From Linnemannia schmuckeri (taxonomy: Eukaryota > Mortierellomycota > Mortierellomycetes > Mortierellales > Mortierellaceae), in NCBI GenBank assembly GCA_029449235.1, contig JANATG010000007.1, forward strand, positions 62,001 through 126,000: a DNA stretch of 64,000 bases, written 5' to 3'. The first letter of the stretch is position 1; every line of letters starts with the position of its first letter. Under the pieces are notes generated by a model, which did no database searches, was not told where the DNA came from, and was given only the letters and a program-made list of their open reading frames with translations. The position numbers were made by a program, and so were the translations under genes. This document shows positions 34,482 to 45,415 of the stretch, in pieces.

Positions 34482-36967
34482 TTAGTCGACCTCCTCAATG
34501 GTGGGCTCGGACTCGCCTGCGCCAGGGAAGCCTCCAGGGGGAGCTCCGCCAGCGCCGGGGGGAGCACCACCGGCACCGCCATAGACCTTCATCATGATGG
34601 GGTTGGAGATCTCCTCCAGATGCTTCTGCTTGGCCTCAAACTCCTCCTTATCGGCTTCTTGGTTGCCATCGAGCCAAGTAATGACCTCCTGGCAGGCATC
34701 TTCGAGCTTCTTCTTGTCGGCAGCATCGAGCTTGCCACCAACCTTCTCGTCAGCCAAAGAGTTCTTGATGTTGAAGGCGAACGACTCGAGTCCATTCTTG
34801 GCCTGGATACGGGCAGTGGCAGCCTCGTCCTCGGCCTTGTACTTCTCGGCCTCGTTGACCATGCGCTCAATGTCCTCCTTGGAGAGGCGACCCTTGTCAT
34901 TGGTGATGGTGATCTTGTTGGCGCGACCGGTAGACTTTTCGACAGCAGAGACGTTCAAGATACCGTTGGCATCAATGTCAAAGACGACTTCGATCTGAGG
35001 AACACCGCGAGGGGCAGGAGGAATACCGGTGAGTTCAAACTTGCCGAGGAGGTTGTTGTCCTTGGTACGGGCACGTTCACCCTCGTAGACCTGGATCAGG
35101 ACGCCGGGCTGGTTGTCGGCGTAGGTCGAGAAGGTCTCGGACTTCTTGGTGGGGACGGTGGTGTTACGCTTGATGAGAGCAGTCATGACTCCTCCAGCGG
35201 TCTCAATTCCGAGCGAGAGAGGGGCGACATCAAGCAGGAGGAGATCTTGAGTCTTCTCGGAGGTGTCACCAGTGAGAATGGCGGCCTGGACGGCAGCACC
35301 GTAGGCGACGGCCTCATCGGGGTTGATGGACTTGTTGGGCTCCTTGCCGTTGAAGAAGTCAGAGACCATCTTCTGGATCTTGGGGATACGGGTGGAGCCT
35401 CCGACGAGGACGATCTCGTCGACGAGACCCTTGTCGATCTTGGCGTCGCGGAGGACCTTCTCGACAGGCTCCATGGTGTTGCGGAAGAGATCCTGGTTGA
35501 GCTCTTCGAAACGGGCACGGGTCAAGGAGGTGTAGAAATCAACACCCTCAAAGAGGGAGTCGATCTCGATCGAGGTCTGGGCAGACGAGGAGAGCGAACG
35601 CTTGGCACGCTCGCAAGCGGTGCGGAGACGACGGAGGGCACGAGGGTTGGAGGAGAGATCCTTCTTGTGCTTGCGCTTGAACTCTTGAACGAAGTGGTTG
35701 ACGAGACGGTTATCGAAATCCTCGCCTCCCAAGTGGGTGTCACCAGCAGTGGCCTTGACCTCAAAGATTCCGTCCTCGATAGTAAGGAGGGAGACATCAA
35801 AGGTACCACCACCAAGATCGAAAATAAGGACGTTCTTTTCTCCGGCGGTTTTTTTGTCCAATCCATAGGCGATGGCGGCGGCAGTGGGCTCGTTAATGAT
35901 ACGGAGGACGTTGAGGCCCGCAATCATACCGGAGTCCTTGGTGGCCTGACGCTGGGAGTCGTTGAAGTAAGCAGGGACGGTGACGACGGCGTTGGAGACG
36001 GTGGTTCCGAGGTAGGCCTCTGCGGTCTCGCGCATCTTTGTGAGGACCATGGAGGAGATTTCCTCGGGGGTGAACTCCTTCGTCTCGCCCTTGTATTCGA
36101 CCTGGATGTAGGGCTTTGTGGCCTTCTCGATGACCTTGAAGGGCCAGTGCTTCATGTCGGACTGGACGTCCTTGTCGTCGAAGCGGCGACCGATGAGGCG
36201 CTTGGCGTCGAAGACGGTATTGACGGGGTTCATGGCGACCTGGTTCTTGGCGGCGTCACCGATAAGACGCTCAGAGTCGGTGAAGGCGACATAGGAGGGA
36301 GTAGTGCGGTTACCCTGGTCGTTGGCAATGATTTCGACGCGGTCGTTCTGCCACACGGCGACGCAGGAGTAGGTGGTTCCAAGATCAATTCCGACAGCTA
36401 GTGATTGGGATAGTGATCAAAAGTAGATAGAGGGTACTGGTTAGTGATTAATGATCAATGGGCACTGCGAACATTATTACCGTCTACACGTGATCCACAC
36501 TGAGACAAAGGGAGTGGGAAGAACGTCGCCGAAGCGTAAAGAACACGAAAGAAGTTGATGATGTATCCATGCATGTCCTGCGTGTTGCATAAAGGAGATT
36601 TTTCAAGTCCATGTTCCTGCGCTTGTATCGTGCTACGTGTCTTTCCTGGGTGTGAGAAAAAAGAAACATTATGGCGAAAGAAGGCTGTAATATTGGTCCA
36701 CTTTCTTGTTGTTGCCACTGGTCATAGTCCAAGACGACCTGGTGAGAATTTTTTTTTTTTTGGATCCAGATCCAGATCCAGCTGTGATTATTGAAAACGT
36801 CCAAGGCGGGTATCCAACAAGATAAGAGTATGTGTTGTCGTCAAGAGGCGGGTAAGGTGATAAGGGGGGAAACAAAGGAGGGAGATAAGCGTGAAAAGTG
36901 TGGATCTACATATTGATAAAGAAAAGATGAAGAGGAGTGAGGGCTTACCTTTTCCTTGAGCAGCCAT
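34482..36967 (-). CDS. HSP70: Cytosolic Hsp70 chaperone (SSA type)
   Basis: ATP-dependent chaperone of the cytosol and nucleus, 644 residues, in two exons: 36967-36949 (MAAQGK) and 36397-34482, split after the sixth codon by an intron. Motifs: phosphate loop AVGIDLGTTYSCVAVW, VVTVPAYFNDSQRQATKD, the phosphate-2 loop IFDLGGGTFDVSLL, the adenosine motif VLVGGSTRIPKIQKMV, then the substrate-binding domain and a Gly/Ala/Pro-rich tail ending EPTIEEVD. The EEVD tail binds TPR co-chaperones and marks the cytosolic form. The length is normal. Codon use is strongly biased (for example GAG, AAG, ATC), as in highly expressed genes. Upstream lie a TATA-like box (about 37186-37193) and two clusters of TTC units at 10-base spacing (37262-37374), a step-type heat-shock element array, so HSF1 control is likely. 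Confidence 0.97.
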
Positions 36968-37185
36968 GGTTGTGTATGTGTATGAGTGTGATTGTTAAAG
37001 TGGAGAAGGGTTAAAGAGGAAAGATGCGGGTGTTTGCTTCTTTTCTAAGTGAGTGAGTGAATGAGTGAGTGAGTGTGGTTTGCTTAGGTGTGTGTGGGAA
37101 AAGAGAAGAGAACAGAAGAGTGAGGAAGATAATGAGTGAGTGAGTGAAAAAAAAAAAAAGAAAGAAATCGAACGCGCACCGACCC

Positions 37186-37193
37186 TTTAAATA
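37186..37193 (-). promoter_or_regulatory. TATA-like box of the Hsp70 gene
   Basis: Reads TATTTAAA on the minus strand, about 220 bases upstream of the Hsp70 ATG and downstream of the heat-shock elements, the expected order for a heat-inducible promoter. Confidence 0.4.
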
Positions 37194-37261
37194 CAATGAA
37201 CAGTGAGAAGAGCAATTCCGTCATATTCGACGCGCCTTCCTAATTTGGATATGGAGTCACC

Positions 37262-37375
37262 TTCTGGATGTTTCTCGTCCTTTCGATTTCTATAGGGTCT
37301 GCGAGGCTGAGCAATAGTGATGCTTGATGGTTCTCGAGGGTTCTCGGGGGTTCTCAGAGAGTTCTGAGAGGTTCT
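37262..37375. promoter_or_regulatory. Step-type heat-shock element array upstream of Hsp70
   Basis: TTC units occur at exact 10-base steps in two clusters: 37262, 37272, 37282 and 37331, 37341, 37351, followed by 37362 and 37372. Step-type elements (nTTCn with 5-base gaps) are a known HSF target arrangement. The array is about 70-190 bases upstream of the TATA-like box of the minus-strand Hsp70 gene. Binding is inferred, not shown. Confidence 0.6.
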
Positions 37376-38240
37376 TGTTGTGCCCATCCTACAAGATACA
37401 CCTACGCAGGAAACCAAGAGAGTAGTAGTAAAATCCCTAGGATGCATGAACCAACTCCAGTCTCTTTCTTACCTTATTACTTTCTGACTATGCTTTCTTT
37501 TTTCGCCCTACGCGACTCTTTTTTTTTTCTTTCCTTTTGTCTTTTCTTCTTTTGTAGCACCTGGAGCACAAAAGTAAAATGTCTCTGAAAGAGGACTTGC
37601 ATCCTATTTTTATCGTCGCCTTTTGAATGCAAACGACAATAAGAAAGCAAACAACACAAAAAAAAAGGAGAAAAGTGCAGCAAGAGAGAGTATTCCCATC
37701 CTTCCCGAACAACAGCTTCTTTTCTTGGTGTACTGTATGTTTGCGCTTCTGCTCCTGTACCTTCGATACTTTAACTATTAGCTCGTCACTCTCTCGCTCC
37801 CCATGGCCCACACACTCAATAACTCCCCCCCAGTTCTGATCGATCCCAAGCCAACTGTCGAATTTTTTTTTTTGTTTTTGTGTCTGTCTAAATTAGTTAG
37901 TTGTGATATGTCATATGACAGGTCACGTGAGATCGTGCCACACCAATGGAAGAGATGCCCCTTGATCTTTTTGACTTTTTTTTTTTTTCCTTTTCCTTTT
38001 GAGAGGGTGTGAGCCCCTTGATCTTTTGTGCTGCTGGTCTTGACGAAGAGTGGGCTTGGCACTACCTGCATCTTGTTCTCTCTTTATCTTTTTTATCACT
38101 TCTCTCTTTCTTTTTTACTTCTTCTTCATCACCCTTTTCCCTTTTCTTTCTTTCCTTCTTAACGACACTTCCTTCCACACAGCCTCCTTTCTCATACCCT
38201 TGTTCCTTTTCCCTTTTCTTTCCTTCAACCCTTCTCAACT

Positions 38241-38283
38241 CCACTCCCACTCCCACTCCCACTCCCACTCCCACTCCCACTCC
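38241..38283. repeat. (ACTCCC)n microsatellite
   Basis: About seven copies of the hexamer in the 5' leader of the type I membrane protein gene, ending some 20 bases before its ATG. Confidence 0.9.
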
Positions 38284-38301
38284 ACACATACACAACCCAG
38301 C

Positions 38302-40069
38302 ATGAAGCTGTTCTCTATCGCCACCGCCTTGGTTGCTCTTGCTGGTAAACATCCTCTCTCTCTTCCTTGTACTTTCACTCTCACTCACTCACTCTTCCTC
38401 CGCTTCCTGAACGCACTCCCCACATTCCTCCTCCGACTTTGAACACATACACACACCTCAACTCTCTAACTCCCCAACTCGCACTACCTCTACACTACAG
38501 ACAACTGGTCTCCTGTCCTGCGCCTTCAATATCCCATCACCCGTCAATCGCTCGCCCTCTATCTCACGCACACACGCACACAGATTCACTTGCTTACCAT
38601 ACTCCTCCTCCCTTCCCTCGCCCCCTAAAAAAACACAAGCGACCATGCATCCTTTTCCCATTTCCCGACCTTTGTTCCCTGCCTTTAAACAAACACTGAC
38701 CCAACTCGCTTTCTTTTTTTCTAATAATTAGCCTTGGTGTCTGCACAGGATGTCGAGGTTGACAAGCGCCTAGTCGATATCTCCGACACCGAATTGGAGG
38801 TCAAGGAGGTCCACACCGGCCCCAACATCGACACCTTTGTCGTCACCGTCCAGCGCACCGACGACCTTCTCGCCGACGACGGCACCTTCCTCGCCGAGCG
38901 CATCATGTCTGTCGCCTTTGACTTTGACGTTCAAAACCACGAGGTAACTCTTCTTTTCTCTCTCACTTTTACTCACCCTCTGTTATTCCTTTTTCACTCG
39001 CCCTCAATTTCAACTTCCCCCTGTGCCTCCACCACCCTCCCCTATTTTTACACCACACAGTGGAGTCGACTCAATTTGCCACTACAAATATTTCGATGTC
39101 AATAATGGAGCAGAGGTGGGCGGTGTCAGTCATGTCAAACGGAGCCTTCAGCTGCTCATAAAAAAAAGGACGCCGTACTGTCGATGAGTGATACAATATG
39201 GGCTCGGCTCTCTTTTGAGACAACGACGACCACCCACTGACAAATGAACACCTATCTACAAGCAGACATGGTCGACATATCCAACGACTTCGCCGCCAAC
39301 CACTATACCCGTTGCGCTCTGTTCTGTTCGACCCTTTTTTATTATTTTGTTCCGCAGTCCATCCATCCACATCCTTGCATACGCACACACAGTCATCATC
39401 AAGTATCAAGTGATGTATTGACCAATATAATTCTAATTGAACCAATAGGTCCTATTGAACAAGGTCCCATTGCCATTGGAGTCGGGACAGCCTGAGGAAC
39501 CCGTCACCGTCACCGTCACTGTCGAGGCCGGCGTCGTTGTTGGCCCTGCCCTTGATCCCGAGACCCCCATGGAGGATCTCATGGAGGCCTTTGACACTGG
39601 TCTCGTCACCGTCCAGGTCACTGCCTCGACCGAGTTTGTCACCACCGAGGATGGCTCCATTGTCCGTCGTGTTACTCTCCAGGAATCGATTGTCGAAGTC
39701 AACGGTCACGAGATCACCCAGACCGACGCCGCCCAGCAGGTCATCGAGATCATGCCTGACGGCTCCCTCGGCAGCTACACTCCTCTTTCTCTTGGCAACA
39801 GCGGTTGCCAGGGATCTGATTTGGACGAGGTCATGAAGTCGATCGATGACTGGTTCAGATCGCTCAACTGGCCTGCTTTCTTGGTCGCTGGTATGGTCGC
39901 CGTTTCTATGTTTGTTGTCTCTGCCACGTCTCTCCGTGCCTTGATCCTTAAGCGTCGCCAGGCCCGCTATGCCAAGATCCAGCAGGACGAGGCTGTTGAG
40001 GAGTTTGTCCAGGTTGCCGTCATTGACGACAAGAAGTTGTTGGAGGATGAGAAGAAGGCCGACTTTTAA
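38302..40069 (+). CDS. Type I single-pass membrane protein of unknown function
   Basis: 291 residues from exons 38302-38344, 38732-38943 and 39449-40069, in frame. N-terminal signal peptide (MKLFSIATALVALAALVSA). The ectodomain of about 200 residues is acidic and Val/Thr-rich, with alternating beta-strand-like segments (TFVVTVQRTDDLL; EPVTVTVTVEAG; SIVEVNGHEIT) and one Cys near the membrane (GNSGCQGSDL). One transmembrane helix (WPAFLVAGMVAVSMFVVSA, about 222-242) is followed by a basic stop-transfer patch (LKRRQAR) and a 40-residue charged cytosolic tail. Coding bias is strong (GTC, GAG, CTC), suggesting high expression. Intron 2 is long (505 bases) and may hide an alternative exon near 39061. 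I do not recognise the family; a cell-surface or secretory-pathway role is the most that can be inferred. Confidence 0.78.
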
Positions 40070-40952
40070 GGAGTGTCTTTTTTTTCCCTTGTTCAATGTC
40101 TAAATATCATGTACCATTTTCATTATTCATCTCTAAGATGGATACCCTCACTAACACAGCAACGACAAAAAAACGCATCCTACATAGCATTGTATCTATC
40201 GGTTGTCTCCTCTCTCTGTATCTATCTTTGTTCAATCTGCCATTTGGCCACCTAACCAATAAAAAAAGAATATATGACGCTTTTTTCCCTATTTCAATGG
40301 TAATTTTCTCTCCCAATGGACAAAGGAGAAAGAGAAATAAGGCGAGGGAAGGAATGAATCGATAGGTGCATTCATACACACGAATAAGATGGAACAAAAT
40401 GCAGACCCCTCGCCACTAATAATTAGCAAGGAAATGGAAGAAAGAAGGGAAGCCCCTGCCATGTTCAGCCATCGACTGTTCATTTTGTTTATTCTTAGCA
40501 AAGCGAATAATTGAATAGGAGAGTAGATGTGATGAAGAGTAGTGAAATGAGAGCGGCATGGGGTTGGGATGGGATATGTGTGAGCGTGGAGAAAGGGAGA
40601 GAGGTGTTTGCGTGGGACATCGATCTTGAGCGCTTTTTTTGGACTGACCTTCAAGCCTGGCTGGAACTTGACGACCATCGGCTGGGCTTGGCCTTGCTTC
40701 TCTTGGTCCAATTCAAAGCCCTCTTCTTTATTCTTCTTTCGACTGTGTTGCCTTAAGCTGTACAGTACACACCTGTTTACATATCACTTGCTTGACTTGT
40801 GAACAAACCCTTTTCTTTCCTTCTTTCTTTCTAACTCTCACCTCCCTTCTCTTACTTTCTGTATTCTTTATGCACTTCCCCTTCGACCCATCACTACCAC
40901 CCTCATCACACCAACAACAACATCAACAACAACCCTCTATATTCTTGTCACA
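40070..40952. other. Intergenic region before the adenylate-kinase-like gene
   Basis: 3' flank of the membrane protein gene, then the promoter of the next plus-strand gene with a C/T-rich stretch (about 40805-40900) and a CAACAA-rich leader just before the ATG. No gene seen. Confidence 0.6.
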
Positions 40953-41228
40953 ATGTCCACTTCCACCCTGATCTCCCACTTCAGACAGGCCTCAAAACAG
41001 GCCCTCCCCAAGATTTCTTCTTTATTGCTAGCACCTACCCTCCTCACAAGAACAGCCTCTCCACTCCTCATCTCAAAACGAGCCCTCACCTCGACAGCCT
41101 TGAAGAGAATTTCGGCTGCTGTTCCTGGCGTTAACCCCCTTCGCCAGTACTCGACTCCCTCCTTGACCATTCAGAACGAAAAGACGAACGTCAATCAAGG
41201 TATGGCCTTGTTGATTTCATATTAGCGA

Positions 41229-41270
<42 letters not shown>

Positions 41271-43869
41271 TTGTTGATGTTGTCTGTGGATGGAGAACTC
41301 AATGACTTTCTTGTGTTGTTTTTGTGAATCTGTAATGAATTAGCACCGGCGCTGGCGACTGCTGCCCAAGACGAGAGTATGAGTGAGTCTGCTTCTCCTT
41401 CTGAGAAGCAAGAAAAGAGGTAAGACTACTCTTTCGTACTGCCCTACTACAACCCACAGATCGACACCTTCTCCACACGATATGATATGTGCAAGAGACG
41501 AAGAGACTTTTCTGCAGTGATAATGTTCCGAGGAACAAAAAGGATGAGAATGGGAGGAAGGAAGGAAGTGGTTGTGTGGTATGAATATGATGATAATAAT
41601 AAAAAGAAGAGTAAACGGATCCTTGTTTGGCTCCCTATGGACCCTTTCCCTTTCCCTTTCCCTTTCCCTTTCCCTTCCCCTTCTTCCTATCGATCTTTTC
41701 GTTCCTGGGGGACAACATCAATAACAACAACAAGAACAACAATAGCTAAAGAACAACGACGACGAAAAAAATATTTTTTCTTTTGTTCCCTCTCCCCGCA
41801 GACAATGAGCAAAGGGCACACAGACGGTCCCTGAGACAGCTCCCCGCTCTTTTGTCTCAACTTACTTTCACATTCACACAAACAACGACACTTGCGCAAT
41901 TGCTCAATCCCAAATTCAGTACAGTAGACAATGTAATGATCACCTTCGCCTTACCAGCCCAGTTGTCGGTCGATGATTGAGAGGGGTGAGGTAGTCAGCA
42001 GCACAAAATGGTCACTCCTCCACTTGACAAACTGCTGTCAACCTCTCCCCTAAAACTAGTTCTTCCTCTTCTTTGTATCCGATACTCATCCCTTGATATG
42101 ACATCATACCAATGTAGCAACATATCATGGACCTGGTCCTCCCTTCCTTCCCTTTGTTCCATCTAACAATATTCAATCGCCGTTTTACTTGTGGGTCTAT
42201 CAAAATAGGATCTCAGAGATCAAGGACGCCAAGCTGATCTTCAACCAAGCTTTCAAAAACGTCCAGGACATCCACGGCAGGGAAAACATGAAGTTCCCCA
42301 AGGAAATCATCTGGCTCATGGGTGCACCCGGTTCAGGAAAGGGCACTCACACTCCCGCCATCCTCCGTGCCCGCGGCATCACAAATCCCTCCATCTCCAT
42401 GTCCTCCCTTCTTGCTACCCCCGAATGTAAGGAACTCATCAACAAAGGCATGATGGTCAGCGACGGTAAAGTCGTCGAAAACCTGCTTCACGCCCTTCTC
42501 GACTGTGAACCCGAGGTCGGAGTCCTCGTCGACGGGTTCCCTCGTAGTGAGGTCCAGGTCGAGTGTCTGAAGCTGTTCCACGAGAGGATGCACGAGCTCA
42601 GGAAAGAGTTCAAGCACACGCCACTCAAAGATTTCTTCCCTCGACCCACGTTCCGCATCTGTGTCCTCTACGTTGACGAGGAGATCTCTGTCAGCCGTCA
42701 GCTCATGCGTGGAAAACTCATCCAGGAACACAACGCCCAAGTCATGCGATCTGGAAAGGGTGAAATCAAGGAAGAGCGTGTCACCGACTTTGACGAGATG
42801 GTATGCCTCTTTTGATCTAAAAACATCTTTCGTGCACGGCTCCTTGCTTTATGAACATCACCATTAACTCTTCCGATTTACCTTTGCTGCCATTGATAGC
42901 TCATTCGTGCGAGATATCAGATCTTCAAGGACCACTATTCGTGCTTGCTAAAGCTCAGCAAGATCTTCCCTTTCCGTAAGTATCCATAGACGTTTTGACC
43001 TCCTGGATGTCGATTGATCTTGCGCTGGTCTTTTTATTAACTAAAAATGAATTCTATACTGCTAGATCTTATCAATGCCGTCGGAAGCATTGACAGTGTG
43101 ATGCGCATCATTCTCAAGGAGTTCGAGTACCAGTCTTCCCTCGAATTGGAGCACGACACCTACGAGGCCATCTCTCACATCCCTCTCGCTACCAAGATTG
43201 GCATCCACGCGTAAGTTTTGCTCAGGATTGATAGCAGTGATAAAACATCAGCTGGGGTCTTTCTCAGTAACTAATCCAATAACCAATCCACATTATTCTC
43301 CTATGTCAACATAGTCGCCAGGATCTTATCAGACGCTTGGAACACTACTGTGAAACGGAGCCCGAGATTTTCTCCAAGGCTGTTCGTTTCATTGACCAGG
43401 AGGTTTCGCCCATGATTGCCCGCCACGCCATCAGTGGACAAGCCCTCGTCCGATCGTAAGTGTGGCCAGTATATGACCATTTGCGAGTTTTTCCGGAGAA
43501 CGCTTGTCAGAATATTTTGCTAATCTTAGTGTCCTTTTCTTTTCAATAGTGACAACACCATCTTGTCTGACCCCAAGATTGTCGAAGTTGTGATCAGCAT
43601 TCTCTCGGAACGTGGATATGCCGTGACAATGGATGAGCGTGTCCATGAGACCCCCAAGCGTGTTGATCCCAAGACCTTTGAGATCATCTTGGAGAGGTAA
43701 GAACAAAAGTCAATCTCTTGCCAGTGGATCATGTTACACTGTGCGGACGGTCGACTGTTAACTCACCTTTGTGCTTTTTGTAACTTGTCTAATCCATAGG
43801 TCTCACGTGTACGCCTTGAACGTTCGCTTCCCTCAACACCACATTCAGCCCTTGGAGCAAAAGTTCTAA
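40953..43869 (+). CDS. Mitochondrial adenylate-kinase-like protein with C-terminal extension
   Basis: 497 residues from eight exons: 40953-41199, 41344-41419, 42209-42800, 42900-42975, 43066-43210, 43315-43455, 43550-43696 and 43800-43869; phases close. The first about 80 residues are rich in Ser, Arg, Leu and Ala with almost no acidic residues, a mitochondrial presequence. The kinase domain follows: P-loop WLMGAPGSGKGTH (about 147), NMP-binding part with SMSSLLATPECKELINKG, then VGVLVDGFPRSEVQVECL, the conserved DGFPR block. The region after ICVLYVDEEISVSRQLMRG departs from classical adenylate kinases: a long helical extension of about 200 residues (from LIRARYQIF) runs to the end. Phosphoryl transfer between nucleotides is expected from the P-loop and DGFPR, but the substrate is unknown. 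Intron 1 holds a T38 tract and intron 2 is unusually long (789 bases). Confidence 0.85.
41232..41269. repeat. T38 homopolymer
   Basis: 38 T in a row within intron 1 of the adenylate-kinase-like gene, upstream of the acceptor. Length is likely unstable and may be an assembly compromise. Confidence 0.9.
41642..41680. repeat. (CCCTTT)n microsatellite
   Basis: About six imperfect copies of the hexamer in intron 2 of the adenylate-kinase-like gene. Confidence 0.85.
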
Positions 43870-44560
43870 GAGCTGTTGTCAAAGCGCAATTGACACCTTC
43901 AACCAACTACAACCAACCAGGACACGGACATTTCTACGAAGTTGCTCATTCACTTCTTTTCTCTAGATCCTTGTTGGACTATTCATTTTCTTGTTACTTT
44001 GTTTGCACCCTAGACTTTTTTTTTTTTTACTTTGCATAATCTCCTCATACTTCCCATCAGCATTTTGTAGTCAGGATCCTTTTCCTAACTGCGCCTGGAC
44101 ACCTTCTCTTTACGCCTGATATTTATGACGCTTCTCTTCTCTCCCCTCTTCAGCCATCTCCCTTTAGTGTTTGCTCATTTGCAAATTCGATAAAATATCG
44201 CCCTTTCATGTACACTAGCATCGTTGCTTCGTAGAGTTACAGACAACATACACGAATAAAATTACACTCGTATGAACCCACCTCTCTGCTGGGCAAAAGT
44301 CAAGAAAGCAGACCTTGCGAGGTCTTGTTCGTCAAGATAAAGTCGTTTTCGTTTTGGGCGAAGTCGAGAGGACTTGAAGAAAACGGAGTTTGAAAAGGAC
44401 AGGCAGTTGGGAGCAAAAAAGGTTGTAGTTGGAGAGGTACGGTCATTGTTGATCGACAGAGAGGGAAAAAAGGAGGAGGAGGCTAGTTCAGGTTAGAGAG
44501 AAAGAGGAAAGACATGATCATGGCTGGTTACCAACATAACGGTGTCAAAAACATCGCGAG
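43870..44560. other. 3' flank of the adenylate-kinase-like gene
   Basis: T-rich and C/T-rich, with a T12 tract near 44019; A/G-rich toward 44480. No gene seen. Confidence 0.55.
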
Positions 44561-45055
44561 TAGATAATGATAGGCGGAGAGAATTAAAAGGAGTCTGTAG
44601 AAGGGAGGAAAGGGAAAGAACGAAGATCTGCGTCCAGTCCAGCCGTCGAAATGGTCAATCAAGGCACGCCGTTCAAGGGCGTCGATAGGCCGTAGCTATG
44701 AAGTTGTTCTTCCTTTGATCATAGAATGGATGTGGGTCAGGTTGGCTTCGAGTGCGGCAATCACGGTGCTGACATCGAGCAAGTCCACATTACGGATCCG
44801 GCCCTTGTGTCACATGAGCAAGCCTGGCAACTTGGTAGTAGAGACCGACTTGAAGAAACGTCGCCAAAACCGTTGCCACTGAACGACATTCTGTCAAAAA
44901 CACAGAGAGAATATCTATCGCCACTCGCGGCTGACAGCGGTACAAGCGAAACGGGACCTTGATGTCAAGATAGAAGCCTACTTTAGCAAGGATCTCGGGT
45001 AAGTAGACTATGGCTCGTTGAAGCAGAGAGCGAGAGCAGACGGAGAGTGAGGTAT
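44561..45055 (-). pseudogene. Probable relic gene with in-frame stops, family unknown
   Basis: On the minus strand one frame reads as protein-like sequence over roughly 250 bases: WQRFWRRFFKSVSTTKLPG, a TGA at 44812-44810, then NVDLLDVSTVIAALEANLTH, a TAG at 44698-44696, then LRPIDALERRALIDHFDGW. A second frame just upstream (about 45030-44860) reads LQRAIVYLPEILAKVGFYL. Composition differs from the C/T-rich spacer around it. I cannot name the family. The boundaries are approximate and the call is tentative. Confidence 0.35.
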
Positions 45056-45415
45056 TTGTTGTATATGGGCGAGGTAAGAGGATAGATAAGAGATGAAGTA
45101 GCAGCAGAGAATTGAGGTAGGTGGTGAAGTGAGGTGAACTGGGATGAAAAGGAGAGAAAGTAGTGATGTTTTGTGCCGAGTGGAAAGAAGAAATGCAGTG
45201 AAGCAGAAGGCAAAAAAAACAACGAACAAGGACTCAATCGTAAGATGGATGTCAATGGCCAATACTGATGAATGTACTACGGTCACTTGATCGCAAAAAA
45301 AGGCTTGATAATGTACAATGTCTATTGGAATGCTTGTCTAATCTACGAGGAATAAACCTCTCTCTATAACACTAGCTTTAAAAGATCGACTATTCTTCGT
45401 TTTCTTCTGAGGGTG
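45056..45415. other. Spacer downstream of deoxyhypusine synthase
   Basis: A/G-rich on the plus strand near 45060-45210 (C/T-rich on the minus strand, like a promoter for the relic gene), then A/T-rich 3' flank of deoxyhypusine synthase. Confidence 0.45.

Larger units (their letters stand above)
36968..38301. other. Divergent intergenic region of Hsp70 and the type I membrane protein gene
   Basis: Contains the Hsp70 leader with a GAGT-type repeat (about 37048-37074), a TATA-like box, the heat-shock element array (37262-37374), T-rich tracts (37509-37525, 37862-37880, 37977-37990), a C/T-rich leader for the plus-strand gene and an ACTCCC microsatellite just before its ATG. Confidence 0.6.

Noticed and set aside
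34620..36401. 593-codon plus-strand frame across the Hsp70 gene
   Set aside because: Antisense shadow caused by strong codon bias of the Hsp70 gene; the encoded sequence is Gly/Leu/Val/Asp-rich and without domain similarity.
39061..39105. Extra exon in intron 2 of the type I membrane protein gene
   Set aside because: It has an acceptor-like CACAG but reaches a stop (TAA) within 15 codons in the phase required; skipping it gives a clean frame.
41803..41975. Possible exon (DNEQRAHRRSLRQLPALLSQ) in the long intron of the adenylate-kinase-like gene
   Set aside because: Exon 2 ends in phase 2, and splicing to this acceptor gives an immediate stop; the direct join to 42209 is in frame and homologous.
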